The notes: generated from the letters alone by a model not told the origin. Numbered from the stretch's first letter, positions 1 to 6,695 are shown. The stretch is DNA of 10,970 nt from Cyclobacteriaceae bacterium (GCA_015492915.1 WGED01000189.1:1-10970), one strand, 5' to 3'. A program made the numbers and translations.

Positions 1-702
1 ATTGCGGAAGAAGTGGGCATCAGCCAGTCCAAAGTATTCCAAATACTGAAACAGGCAGACCTGAAGCCCCATAAGATTGAGTACTGGTGCGGCAAAAGCC
101 GGGACCCGGAATTTGAGCAAAAGATGGTCAATATCGTTGGGCTTTACCTGAACCCTCCGGAAAACGCTGTGGTCATATGTGTAGACGAAAAGACCCAGAT
201 ACAGGCGCTGGACAGGACCCAGCCCGAACTGCCTTTACGCACCGGCAGGCCCAAAAGGCAAACCTCAACCTATAAAAGGAACGGTACGGTGTCGTTGATT
301 GCCGCCCTGGCAGTCCATACAGGGGATATCACAGCAAAGACCATCAAATCAAACAATGCTGAAAACTTTCTGAAATTTTTGAAAAAGCTGGACCGAAAGT
401 ACAGGAATAAAAAGCTGCACATCATAGCCGATAACCTGGCCATACATAAACACAAGGATGTAAAAGAGTGGTTGGCCCGCAAGCGCAAAATAACCTTGCA
501 TTTCACCCCTACCTATTCCTCCTGGTTGAACCAGATAGAGATATGGTTCAATATATTGACCAAAGATGTGGTAAAAGGTGGGGTATGGCAGTCCTCAGAA
601 CAGTTGGCCGCCCAGATAATGGAATATGTGAAAACCTACAACCAAACAAGGGCCAAGCCATTCCAATGGACTTATTCAGGTGAGCCTTTGGTAATAAGTT
701 AA
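1..702 (+). CDS. IS630-family transposase, 5' end cut by the window
   Basis: DDE transposase that would cut and paste its own insertion sequence. The reading frame is open to the first base, so the protein begins before the window; the GTG at 13 is an internal codon. The first residues (IAEEVGISQSKVFQIL) form a helix-turn-helix typical of the DNA-binding region of IS630/Tc1-like transposases. The catalytic triad is visible: D in CVDEK (codon at 184), D in IIADN (codon at 430) and E in SSWLNQIEIWF (codon at 538), with 35 residues between the second D and the E, as expected for this superfamily. The C-terminus looks complete (stop TAA 700-702) and no frameshift is seen, so the copy may be active if its 5' part is intact. 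The exact IS name cannot be given from sequence alone. Confidence 0.9.
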   Translation: MAEEVGISQSKVFQILKQADLKPHKIEYWCGKSRDPEFEQKMVNIVGLYLNPPENAVVICVDEKTQIQALDRTQPELPLRTGRPKRQTSTYKRNGTVSLIAALAVHTGDITAKTIKSNNAENFLKFLKKLDRKYRNKKLHIIADNLAIHKHKDVKEWLARKRKITLHFTPTYSSWLNQIEIWFNILTKDVVKGGVWQSSEQLAAQIMEYVKTYNQTRAKPFQWTYSGEPLVIS

Positions 703-727
703 TTTATTTACTAATTGTAACACTAGG
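703..727. mobile_element. Candidate right end of the IS630-family element
   Basis: The AT-rich stretch just after the transposase stop, ending around TAACACTA (718-725), is where the right terminal inverted repeat should lie, because IS630 elements usually end within a few tens of bases of the transposase stop and duplicate a TA target. The left end is outside the window, so the repeat cannot be verified and the exact boundary is a guess. Confidence 0.3.
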
Positions 728-730
728 TCA

Positions 731-838
731 ATGGAGGGTAATCTGCAAGCATTCTGCGAAATGATTATTACAAACTATGCGATGATGAACATAGATGTGC
801 TTAATTATCCTGTAAAAAAGGGTGATTTATTATATTGA
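731..838 (+). pseudogene. 35-residue ORF abutting the IS end, possible gene remnant
   Basis: ATG at 731 opens a 35-codon frame that ends at TGA 836-838. The protein begins MEGNLQAFCEMIITNYAMMN and ends KKGDLLY. I do not recognise a family. The frame is also open back to 698, inside the end of the transposase gene, so this may be the tail of a gene whose front was replaced by the insertion sequence rather than a gene in its own right. It ends just before the ATG at 841 of the next small ORF, which lies in another frame. No ribosome binding site is obvious. Coding status is uncertain. Confidence 0.2.
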
Positions 839-840
839 GG

Positions 841-1050
841 ATGAGCGAAATAAACAATAAACTTCCAGAACATTTCAGGGAATTCATTCTTGAGCCTAAT
901 AAAAAAGATGTCCAATACATGATAATTGGGGGATCTCATAACGAAATCCTATTGAGAATTTTGGGTTTAAAACATGAAAATTTGGTGATTTTTTCAGGGA
1001 GATGCTTTGTGGAGAAATTCAGGATCATCTCACCGGGACAGATTCCGTAA
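841..1050 (+). pseudogene. Probable remnant of a small nucleotidyltransferase-fold protein
   Basis: A 69-residue frame starting at ATG 841; an in-frame TTG at 835 is also possible. Residues LPEHFREFI, then VQYMIIGG, resemble the start of small MNT/AbiEii-like nucleotidyltransferase proteins, which begin with a helix containing FxxFI and a strand ending in a double glycine (YLIVGG-type). In intact members an aromatic/histidine segment and a D-x-D metal-binding motif follow the GG. Here both are absent, and the sequence jumps to LRILGLKHENL, which could correspond to a later part of the fold. An internal deletion in a former gene is the simplest reading. It sits beside the IS630 element, fitting decay near a mobile element. 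The similarity is recalled by eye and not confirmed by search. Confidence 0.4.
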
Positions 1051-1063
1051 GAATCATATATTC

Positions 1064-1101
1064 AAGGCGGGGATGCAAGTCCCTGCTAAATTATCCGCCT
1101 T
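1064..1101. repeat. Hairpin-forming palindrome with central TGCAA
   Basis: AAGGCGG at 1064-1070 is perfectly complementary to CCGCCTT at 1095-1101. A second, nested hairpin pairs GGGA (1069-1072) with TCCC (1080-1083) around TGCAAG. It lies 13 bases after the end of the nucleotidyltransferase-like remnant. The central TGCAA matches the centres of the two palindromes at 8026-8040 and 8074-8096, suggesting one dispersed class of palindromic repeat. Confidence 0.5.
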
Positions 1102-1106
1102 TCAGT

Positions 1107-1170
1107 GGAGTTCCATAGGAACGACATAATAGTTGGCAGCTCTCAATACATGCCGATCCTATGAAATCCC
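1107..1170. repeat. Imperfect 21-bp inverted repeat (REP-like element)
   Basis: The left arm at 1107-1127 (GGAGTTCCATAGGAACGACA and one more base) and the right arm at 1150-1170 are imperfect reverse complements, matching at about 16 of 21 positions, around a 22-base centre. From general knowledge, elements carrying TAGGAACGACAT-type arms recur in intergenic regions of Bacteroidota genomes. I infer a dispersed REP-like or miniature element. No gene is in it. Confidence 0.45.
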
Positions 1171-1219
1171 ATAACTTTTAACCTTTTACCAGAATATGAC
1201 GACTTTGACAAAAATATAC

Positions 1220-1302
1220 ACTGCCTGACGGCAGTATCAAGTGATTGCTAAGATCATTTGGGCAAATCCGAGACGATCTATTTTGGAAAAAATGGAATAG
1301 AT
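1220..1302. terminator. Two hairpins downstream of the glycosyltransferase gene
   Basis: ACTGCC (1220-1225) pairs with GGCAGT (1230-1235) around TGAC. Nearer the minus-strand gene, ATCTATT (1276-1282) pairs with AATAGAT (1296-1302), extendable by two G-T wobble pairs; this stem lies about 20 bases past the glycosyltransferase stop. Neither is followed by a clear U-run on the minus strand, so a terminator role is only possible. The rest of 1051-1321 holds no credible gene. Confidence 0.3.
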
Positions 1303-1321
1303 TTTCACACACGAGTCATTT

Positions 1322-2272
1322 TTAATGTTCGGAAAATAAGAGCTTTAAAAACCCATACCATCGGGGCTTTGTCTTGATTGCCATTTTTTGAATCCAAAGA
1401 ACAGGTGAAGTGCCCCCCAGTTGCTTTTTAATTTTGAGAAACAACTCTGCAGCCTCCCAGTTTTCGGTCGCCAGCGCCCATTTCAGCTCGTAGTTGATCC
1501 GCTTGAGGAGTGCCTGGTTTTCATTTTCGGTTTTATTGAGTTTCAGGGCTTTTTCGCACACGATGGCGGTGCTGAGAAGGTGCGGGTTTTTGCGGAGCTT
1601 TTGCTTCGTGGAGAGGGAGCCGCTCAACACATGCTTTTGCATCAGCACCCTGTCGGTAAAGGCGTATTTATAGTTCCTCGCCGATCTGACCCAGAAATCA
1701 AAATCTTCATAGCTGAGGCCTTCGTCGTAGCCGCCCATCTCCTCCAGCACACTGCGCCGCATCATCATGGCGGGGGTGGGGATATAATATTTTTCGAGGA
1801 TTATTTTATACAGATCGCCCTCCTGCACTGGAGTGACCAGATCACCCTTCTCATCCCTCGGAAAGTGTGCGCCGAGGCTGTGGCCTTTTTCATCGATCAG
1901 TTCGATATCGCAGAAATGCACCCCGTATTCTGGCCCTTTTCCCTCCAGGCTGTTTACGCCTTCGGCAACGCGATCAGGCAACAGTACGTCATCAGCCGCG
2001 AGGTCAATGACATAATCGCCTTTTGCAAGAGCCAGCCCTTTGTTGAAGGTGCGGCAGTTGCCGAGGTTTTGTTCATTGAAAATGGTCTTGAATCCATGGA
2101 TTTTTGCCAGTTTTTCGATCACCGCTCTGCTGCCGTCCCTGCTGGCGTCGTCGATCACAATTATCTCCAAATTCCCATAGGTCTGCCCCAGCGCCGACAT
2201 CACGGCCCGCTCCACATATCGCTCATGATTATAACACAGACAGATAATGCTGACGAGGGGATTGCCTTTCAT
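1322..2272 (-). CDS. Glycosyltransferase family 2 protein
   Basis: Predicted GT-A fold transferase of 316 residues that moves a sugar from a nucleotide-sugar to an acceptor, most likely for surface polysaccharide or glycan assembly at the cytoplasmic face. The N-terminus PLVSIICLCYNHERYVERAV with IIVIDDASRDGS (D41, D42) is the classic family 2 nucleotide-binding start. DLAADDVLLPDR (residues 90-101) supplies the DxD-type metal site, and YEDFDFWVR (188-196) the ED-containing catalytic region. The last 100 or so residues are a basic helical tail without a recognised domain; no transmembrane segment is evident. The start ATG at 2272 places the domain at the very N-terminus, as usual. The gene stands alone, divergent from hemH with a 59-base gap; no other polysaccharide gene is nearby, so donor and acceptor cannot be guessed. 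Confidence 0.88.
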   Translation of the reverse strand: MKGNPLVSIICLCYNHERYVERAVMSALGQTYGNLEIIVIDDASRDGSRAVIEKLAKIHGFKTIFNEQNLGNCRTFNKGLALAKGDYVIDLAADDVLLPDRVAEGVNSLEGKGPEYGVHFCDIELIDEKGHSLGAHFPRDEKGDLVTPVQEGDLYKIILEKYYIPTPAMMMRRSVLEEMGGYDEGLSYEDFDFWVRSARNYKYAFTDRVLMQKHVLSGSLSTKQKLRKNPHLLSTAIVCEKALKLNKTENENQALLKRINYELKWALATENWEAAELFLKIKKQLGGTSPVLWIQKMAIKTKPRWYGFLKLLFSEH

Positions 2273-2274
2273 GA

Positions 2275-2304
2275 TTTTTATTTACGACAGATGTCCTAAC
2301 TTTG
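2275..2304 (+). promoter_or_regulatory. Predicted promoter of hemH
   Basis: TAACTTTG at 2297-2304 matches the Bacteroidota -7 consensus TAnnTTTG exactly. At the expected 19-base spacing upstream the sequence is TTT (2275-2277), within a T run, rather than a good TTG. Transcription would start near 2311, giving a leader of about 20 bases. No ribosome binding site precedes the GTG start. Confidence 0.5.
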
Positions 2305-2331
2305 CGATGACAATTTACTTATGGAATAACT

Positions 2332-3420
2332 GTGGCGAAAGAAAAAACAGGAGTATTGCTGATCAACCTGGGCACACCCGACAGCCCCTCGGTGCGCGAT
2401 GTGCGCAGATATTTACGCGAATTTCTCATGGACGCCCGCGTAATGGATATCCCGTACATCTGGCGCTGGATGCTCGTAAACCTGATCATCGCGCCGTTCC
2501 GTGCGCCTAAGTCCGCCAAGGTGTATGAGCAACTGTGGGAGGAGCGCGGCTCGCCGTTGCTCTTTCACGGCCACGGTCTGAAGAAAAAGCTGCAGCAAAG
2601 CCTGGGCGATGAGTTTCTGGTCGTTTTCGGGATGCGCTATCAGAAACCGACGATCACCAAAGCGCTGGAGGAGCTGTTCGCACAAAATGTCAAAAAGATC
2701 ATTGCCATTCCGATGTTCCCTCAGTACGCCTCTGCCACCACGGGTTCGGTGATGGAGAAGGTGGAGGAGGAACTTAAAAAGCTGAGGCAGGAACCGCAGA
2801 TAAAATACATAGCTCAGTTCCCTGTTGATGAGGGTATGATCGCCACCTTTGCCGAACTGGGTAAAAAATACATGAAATCCATGGATTTCGACCATATTGT
2901 GTTCAGCTATCACGGCCTGCCCGAGCGGCACATTCACAAAGGGTCGGTCGATGGCCATTGCCGGCTCGATGAGCACTGCTGCGCGGACTATCATTCCAAA
3001 AACCGCTGGTGCTATCGCGCGCAGTGTTACTTGACCTCCCGGAAACTGGCCGAAAAGCTGGGCCTTTCAGACGATCAGTACTCTATCTTTTTCCAGTCGC
3101 GGCTGGGCAAAGACCCGTGGATACGGCCTTATGCCGAAGAGGAGATCCAAAGGCTGGCGTCCGAAGGGAAAAAGAGGATATTGGTTTTCTGTCCGTCGTT
3201 TACTGCCGATTGTCTTGAGACGACCATAGAGGTGGGGCATGAATTCAAGGCGCTTTTTCTGGAGCATGGCGGCGAAGAGTGGCAGCTTGTAGAGAGCCTC
3301 AACAGCCATGACCGCTGGGTTGAAGCCTTGAAAAATATGGTCATTTCCCATGCCTTCCGGGACAATGATCTCGGCGTAAAGATCAAAAAATTCAATTTCC
3401 GGAACTGGCTGCCGGAGTGA
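2332..3420 (+). CDS. hemH: Ferrochelatase
   Basis: Inserts Fe2+ into protoporphyrin IX (or coproporphyrin III, depending on the pathway), the metal-insertion step of haem synthesis. The 362 residues fit the family. Landmarks in order: GVLLINLGTPDSP (7-19), RGSPLLFHG (72-80), the FPQYASATTGS segment (129-139), FSYHGLPERH with catalytic H194, FQSRLGKDPW (254-263), and CPSFTADCLETTIE (287-300) with the conserved acidic E296. Residues 210-232 carry five cysteines (210, 216, 217, 227, 232). The start is GTG 2332: the frame upstream reaches a stop at 2308 with no ATG between, and the ATG at 2321 is out of frame and stops at once. The C-terminus runs about 25 residues beyond the conserved core. Monocistronic, with a hairpin 16 bases past the stop. 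Confidence 0.96.
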   Translation: MAKEKTGVLLINLGTPDSPSVRDVRRYLREFLMDARVMDIPYIWRWMLVNLIIAPFRAPKSAKVYEQLWEERGSPLLFHGHGLKKKLQQSLGDEFLVVFGMRYQKPTITKALEELFAQNVKKIIAIPMFPQYASATTGSVMEKVEEELKKLRQEPQIKYIAQFPVDEGMIATFAELGKKYMKSMDFDHIVFSYHGLPERHIHKGSVDGHCRLDEHCCADYHSKNRWCYRAQCYLTSRKLAEKLGLSDDQYSIFFQSRLGKDPWIRPYAEEEIQRLASEGKKRILVFCPSFTADCLETTIEVGHEFKALFLEHGGEEWQLVESLNSHDRWVEALKNMVISHAFRDNDLGVKIKKFNFRNWLPE

Positions 3421-3435
3421 TGGCCTTGCCTGTCT

Positions 3436-3460
3436 CATGAAAAATGATTAATTTTTCATG
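3436..3460 (+). terminator. Perfect 10-bp hairpin after hemH
   Basis: CATGAAAAAT (3436-3445) and ATTTTTCATG (3451-3460) are perfect reverse complements around GATTA, 16 bases after the hemH stop. The position suits a transcript end, but the stem is AT-rich and no long T run follows, so it could instead be an mRNA-stabilising 3' hairpin. Confidence 0.45.
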
Positions 3461-3515
3461 TAGTTCCACTGATTACGGACGCTTAGATCAGTGACAGTGT
3501 AAAAAATCAAAAGTC

Positions 3516-3785
3516 ATGGAAATATTATTGCTCATTGCTGTTATTTCGATATTGGTATGGGTTGCTTTTTTAAAATCAAAATTATCTGTTAAATACAGAT
3601 TGTATTTAGCGGTATTTGTTGGTGCAATTCTAATTATATGGTTTTGGGCAAATCCGGATGTAGTAATTTACCTCAAAGTGATCGTTACAGTTATTGTAAT
3701 TGAAAACAACAGAAGATTGTTTATGGAGTGGAAAAAATTAAAAACCACCGCGGATACCCAACAAGGGCAAAGCGAAATGAAGTGA
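3516..3785 (+). CDS. Small predicted membrane protein, family not recognised
   Basis: An 89-residue protein with three hydrophobic stretches: about residues 2-19 (ILLLIAVISILVWVAFL), 29-45 (LYLAVFVGAILIIWFWA) and 48-62 (DVVIYLKVIVTVIVI). These are followed by a charged, hydrophilic tail rich in K, Q and T. Two or three inner-membrane segments are likely; there is no cysteine, lipobox or signal-peptidase site. The ATG at 3516 is the first in-frame start. Base composition is clearly more AT-rich than in hemH or the desulfurase genes on either side, which suggests separate origin or relaxed selection. It stands alone between the hemH hairpin and another hairpin at 3787-3810, convergent with the desulfurase gene. 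The hydrophobic pattern argues for a real gene, but the function is unknown. Confidence 0.6.
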   Translation: MEILLLIAVISILVWVAFLKSKLSVKYRLYLAVFVGAILIIWFWANPDVVIYLKVIVTVIVIENNRRLFMEWKKLKTTADTQQGQSEMK

Positions 3786-3786
3786 T

Positions 3787-3810
3787 TTTGCCATACCGGT
3801 AAGTGGCAAA
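3787..3810. terminator. Hairpin between convergent genes
   Basis: TTTGCCA (3787-3793) pairs perfectly with TGGCAAA (3804-3810). It begins just after the stop of the small membrane protein and lies 38 bases past the stop of the convergent cysteine desulfurase gene, so it could serve both directions. No strong T run flanks it on either strand. Confidence 0.4.
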
Positions 3811-3848
3811 TAAGGGCGTTGCTGATAAAGTACTTTAGCCCCGGAGAA

Positions 3849-4982
3849 TCAATTCCCTAAAATCTTTCCCAACTCTTCCACAAACCTGTCGATATCCTCT
3901 TCCGTGTTGAATTTGCTGAAGGACAGCCGGATGGCGCCCGTGTCCGGGGGCAGGTGCAGTTCATCGAGCACATGGGAGCCGATGCTGGTGCCGCTTGCGC
4001 ATGCACTACCGCCGCTCACGGAGATGCCGTTAATGTCGAGGTTGAAGAGCAGCATGTCGTTGTCTTCGACGCCGGGGATGGCGAGGCTCAGTATCTTGTG
4101 CAGGCTGTTTTGCAGATCGCCGCTCCGGCCGTTGTAGGTGATCTGCGGGAATTGCTCATGGAGGCGTCCGATCGCGTACTCCTTGAGCTTGCGCAAATAG
4201 GCCTGTTTCTCATGGAGTTCCTTATGGGCGATTTTCAGCGCTTCGGCCAGCCCGATGATGCCCGCCACATTCTCCGTGCCTCCGCGCATGTTGCGCTCCT
4301 GGGCGCCGCCGATGATCATGGGAGGGATGGGTTTTTCGGCGTTCAGGTACATCAGGCCGATGCCTTTGGGGCCGTGGAATTTGTGTGCCGAGCCTGCCGC
4401 GGCATGGAGCTTCAGTTTCAGGAAATCGATCTTCAGGTGTTCGATCGACTGCACCGTATCGGAATGAAAATATGCCCCGAACTCATGACACAGCGCGCTC
4501 ACCCTCTCAATGTCGGTGATGTTGCCGATCTCGTTGTTGGCGTGCATCAGCGATACGAAAGCATTGTCATGGGATTTGAGCAATTTTTCGAGGTGGTCAT
4601 AATCGATCTGCCCGTCACGGTCCAACCCGACGAAATGCAGTTCGATAATGCCCTCTTTATCAAGGTGTTCGAGTGTGTGCAGTACGGCGTGGTGTTCGAT
4701 TTTCGAAGTGATGGCATGCCTGATGCCGTATCGCGTGATGGCGCCGCGGATCACCGTGTTGTCTGTTTCGGTGCCGCCCGAGGTGAAGAATATCTCCGCG
4801 GGCGCTGCGTTCAGGATCTCCGCGACCTGTTTCCGTGCTTTTTCTATGGCAGACCGCACAAAACGGCCGTGGCTGTGGATCGAAGAGGGGTTGCCGAAAT
4901 GCTCGCTCAGATAGGGCAGCATCGCTTCGAGCACCCGCTCGTCAAGCTGCGTTGTGGCCGCATTGTCGAGATAAACGCTCAT
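3849..4982 (-). CDS. Cysteine desulfurase (NifS/IscS type, group I)
   Basis: PLP enzyme of the class V aminotransferase fold that converts L-cysteine to L-alanine and leaves a persulfide on an active-site cysteine, supplying sulfur to Fe-S cluster assembly or thio-modification. At 377 residues it is close to NifS length. The N-terminus VYLDNAATTQLD is diagnostic. Further landmarks: FFTSGGTETDN (66-75), H98 in SKIEHHAV stacking on PLP, HSDTVQS (173-179) with D175 and Q178, PLP-binding K201 in SAHKFHGPKGIG, RGGTENV (233-239), and nucleophile C328 in SVSGGSACASG, in the extended loop typical of group I. It is second in a two-gene operon: its ATG overlaps the mutase stop as ATGA (4979-4982), implying translational coupling. 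No iscU, iscA or suf gene is adjacent, so its dedicated acceptor is not indicated. Confidence 0.94.
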   Translation of the reverse strand: MSVYLDNAATTQLDERVLEAMLPYLSEHFGNPSSIHSHGRFVRSAIEKARKQVAEILNAAPAEIFFTSGGTETDNTVIRGAITRYGIRHAITSKIEHHAVLHTLEHLDKEGIIELHFVGLDRDGQIDYDHLEKLLKSHDNAFVSLMHANNEIGNITDIERVSALCHEFGAYFHSDTVQSIEHLKIDFLKLKLHAAAGSAHKFHGPKGIGLMYLNAEKPIPPMIIGGAQERNMRGGTENVAGIIGLAEALKIAHKELHEKQAYLRKLKEYAIGRLHEQFPQITYNGRSGDLQNSLHKILSLAIPGVEDNDMLLFNLDINGISVSGGSACASGTSIGSHVLDELHLPPDTGAIRLSFSKFNTEEDIDRFVEELGKILGN

Positions 4983-6379
4983 TCCTCTGTGGTGTGGTGC
5001 GTGATCAGCTCCCGGATGTCGTTGATCAGCTTGTTGGCGAGGTGCTCTGCCGTGGCCAGCGTCTCCGACTCAGAGTAAATGCGGATGATGGGTTCCGTGT
5101 TGGATTTGCGCAGGTGCACCCACTCATTCTCAAACTCGATCTTCACGCCATCCTCAGTGTTGATGGGGTTGTTTTTGTATTTTTCCTTGATGGCCTCGAG
5201 GATTGTGTCTACATCCACTTCGGGCGTGAGTTCAATCTTATTTTTGGAAATGTGATAGTTCGGATAAGTGCCTCTCAGGAACGAGACGGGTTTGCCGAAT
5301 TTTGCCAGATGGCTCAAAAAGAGCGCTATTCCCACCAGCGCATCCCGTCCGTAGTGCAGCTTTGGATAAATAACGCCGCCGTTGCCCTCACCGCCGATGA
5401 TGGCATTGGTCTTTTTCATTTTCTCCACCACGTTCACTTCACCGACAGGTGCAGAGGCATAGCTTCCGCCTTTTTTCAGCGTGATGTCTTTAAGCGCCTT
5501 GGTCGATGACATGTTGGATACCGTGTTGCCCGGCGAATGCTTCAGTACATAATCGGCTATTGCCACTAGAGTGTACTCTTCGCCGAAAGGCGTGCCGTCC
5601 TCCATCAGGATGGCGAGACGATCCACATCGGGATCCACGACAAATCCAAGGTCGTAATGGCCTTTTTCCATTTCGGTGGAGATCTGTGTCAGGTTCTCAG
5701 GCAGCGGTTCCGGGTTGTGCGGGAAGATGCCCGTCGGCTCGCAATTGAATTCCGCGACATGGCTGACGCCAAGCGCCCTGAGCAACTTCGGGATGGCCAG
5801 ACCACCCGTTGAGTTTACGCAGTCGATGATGACGCGGAAATCCTTCTCCGTGATGGCTTCCACATCCACCAGCGGCAGTTCGAGTATCTTCTCGATATGC
5901 TTGTCGATGTAGGTGTCGTCCTGCCTGTATTTGCCCAGATGGTTTACTTCCACGAATTCGATCTCACCGCTGTCCGCCATTGCGAGCACCTTCTTACCGT
6001 CTTCGGCAGAGATAAATTCCCCTTCATGGTTCAACAGTTTCAGAGCGTTCCAATGCCCCGGATTATGGCTTGCCGTGATGATGATGCCTCCGGCAGCCTC
6101 TTCCATCGGCACGGCGATCTCTACCGTCGGTGTGGTTGACAAGCCCAGATCAACTACATCCATGCCGATGCTGCGCAGCGTGGCCGATACGATATCAGAC
6201 ACAACAGGGCCCGAAACCCTGGCATCACGCCCTATGACAATTTTATTATTTTCCGAATTTTCTTTACACAGGTAGCCGAAAGCAGCGGTGAATTTCACAA
6301 CATCGAGCGGAGTGAGGCCTTCGCCTTCCATACCGCCGATGGTTCCCCTGATACCGGAGATCGATTTGATGAGTGTCAT
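4979..6379 (-). CDS. glmM: Phosphoglucosamine mutase / phosphomannomutase family enzyme
   Basis: Alpha-D-phosphohexomutase of 466 residues, most likely interconverting glucosamine-6-P and glucosamine-1-P on the way to UDP-GlcNAc for peptidoglycan and surface glycans. Four hallmark loops are present: phosphoserine loop TASHNP with S104; Mg2+ loop DPDVDR with D249, D251 and D253; sugar-specificity loop GGEGNGG (329-335); and phosphate-binding loop RKSNTEPIIRIYSES (424-438). The opening MTLIKSISGIRGTIGG is the usual start of the Bacteroidota enzymes annotated as GlmM and supports ATG 6379. Specificity between glucosamine, mannose and glucose phosphates cannot be fixed from sequence by eye, so the symbol is the usual family assignment. 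It leads the operon with the cysteine desulfurase, from the promoter at 6421-6450. Confidence 0.9.
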   Translation of the reverse strand: MTLIKSISGIRGTIGGMEGEGLTPLDVVKFTAAFGYLCKENSENNKIVIGRDARVSGPVVSDIVSATLRSIGMDVVDLGLSTTPTVEIAVPMEEAAGGIIITASHNPGHWNALKLLNHEGEFISAEDGKKVLAMADSGEIEFVEVNHLGKYRQDDTYIDKHIEKILELPLVDVEAITEKDFRVIIDCVNSTGGLAIPKLLRALGVSHVAEFNCEPTGIFPHNPEPLPENLTQISTEMEKGHYDLGFVVDPDVDRLAILMEDGTPFGEEYTLVAIADYVLKHSPGNTVSNMSSTKALKDITLKKGGSYASAPVGEVNVVEKMKKTNAIIGGEGNGGVIYPKLHYGRDALVGIALFLSHLAKFGKPVSFLRGTYPNYHISKNKIELTPEVDVDTILEAIKEKYKNNPINTEDGVKIEFENEWVHLRKSNTEPIIRIYSESETLATAEHLANKLINDIRELITHHTTEE

Positions 6380-6420
6380 GGTAGGTTTATGTTTGGAAGA
6401 ATCAATACATTAAAAAGTGA

Positions 6421-6450
6421 CAAAATTAGGTTATGGTTTTATCCCTGCAA
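6421..6450 (-). promoter_or_regulatory. Predicted promoter of the glmM-desulfurase operon
   Basis: Read on the minus strand, TAATTTTG (6428 to 6421) matches the Bacteroidota -7 consensus TAnnTTTG, and TTG (6450 to 6448) lies exactly 19 bases upstream, the expected place of the -33 element. Transcription would start near 6414, about 35 bases before the glmM ATG. The -33 element lies within the last codons of the small cysteine-rich membrane protein gene. This is the best-formed promoter in the window. Confidence 0.6.
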
Positions 6451-6678
6451 CTTGGTGAAGAATCTTTTCACCTTGATCTTCTGTTCTTCCTTTTTGCAGC
6501 TGCCCCCGGCAGCCAGATTGGTGCCGCAGGTGGGACAAGACCCGCCGATTTTATCGAGAAACGGCCCTTTTGATGCACAGGTGCCTCTGAAATGTCCGTC
6601 TTTGATGAATATAAGCCTGATGGACAGAAATACGAAAAACACTGCCAGTAATCCGATCGCTAATAATATGGTAACCAT
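6439..6678 (-). CDS. Small cysteine-rich single-pass membrane protein, NqrM-like layout
   Basis: A 79-residue protein with one N-terminal transmembrane helix (about residues 2-25, VTILLAIGLLAVFFVFLSIRLIF), then a short soluble domain with four cysteines: C34 in FRGTCAS, the pair C48/C51 in GGSCPTCG, and C61 in GGSCK. The tail is lysine-rich. The helix followed by G-x-C-containing cysteines recalls NqrM (DUF539), the Na+-NQR maturation factor thought to handle iron. Similar short proteins carrying GTCAS and CxxCG recur in Bacteroidota as unnamed membrane proteins. The cysteine layout fits metal or Fe-S binding, but no function is established and no nqr gene is in view. It has its own -7 motif at 6703-6696, and its 3' end overlaps the glmM promoter, so read-through into glmM is likely. 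Confidence 0.75.
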   Translation of the reverse strand: MVTILLAIGLLAVFFVFLSIRLIFIKDGHFRGTCASKGPFLDKIGGSCPTCGTNLAAGGSCKKEEQKIKVKRFFTKLQG

Positions 6679-6695
6679 TATTTTTAATTTTGCGC

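Noticed and set aside
13..15. GTG at 13 as the transposase start
   Set aside because: The frame is open to the window edge and the residues before it belong to the helix-turn-helix, so the true start lies outside the window.
1421..2299. 292-codon plus-strand open frame antisense to the glycosyltransferase
   Set aside because: Opposite a clear family 2 glycosyltransferase, with unusual composition (many H, F and V) and no family motif.
3954..5078. 374-codon plus-strand open frame antisense to the cysteine desulfurase
   Set aside because: It lies opposite a gene with full family motifs, its protein has no recognisable motif, and it runs into the mutase gene; it is a shadow frame.
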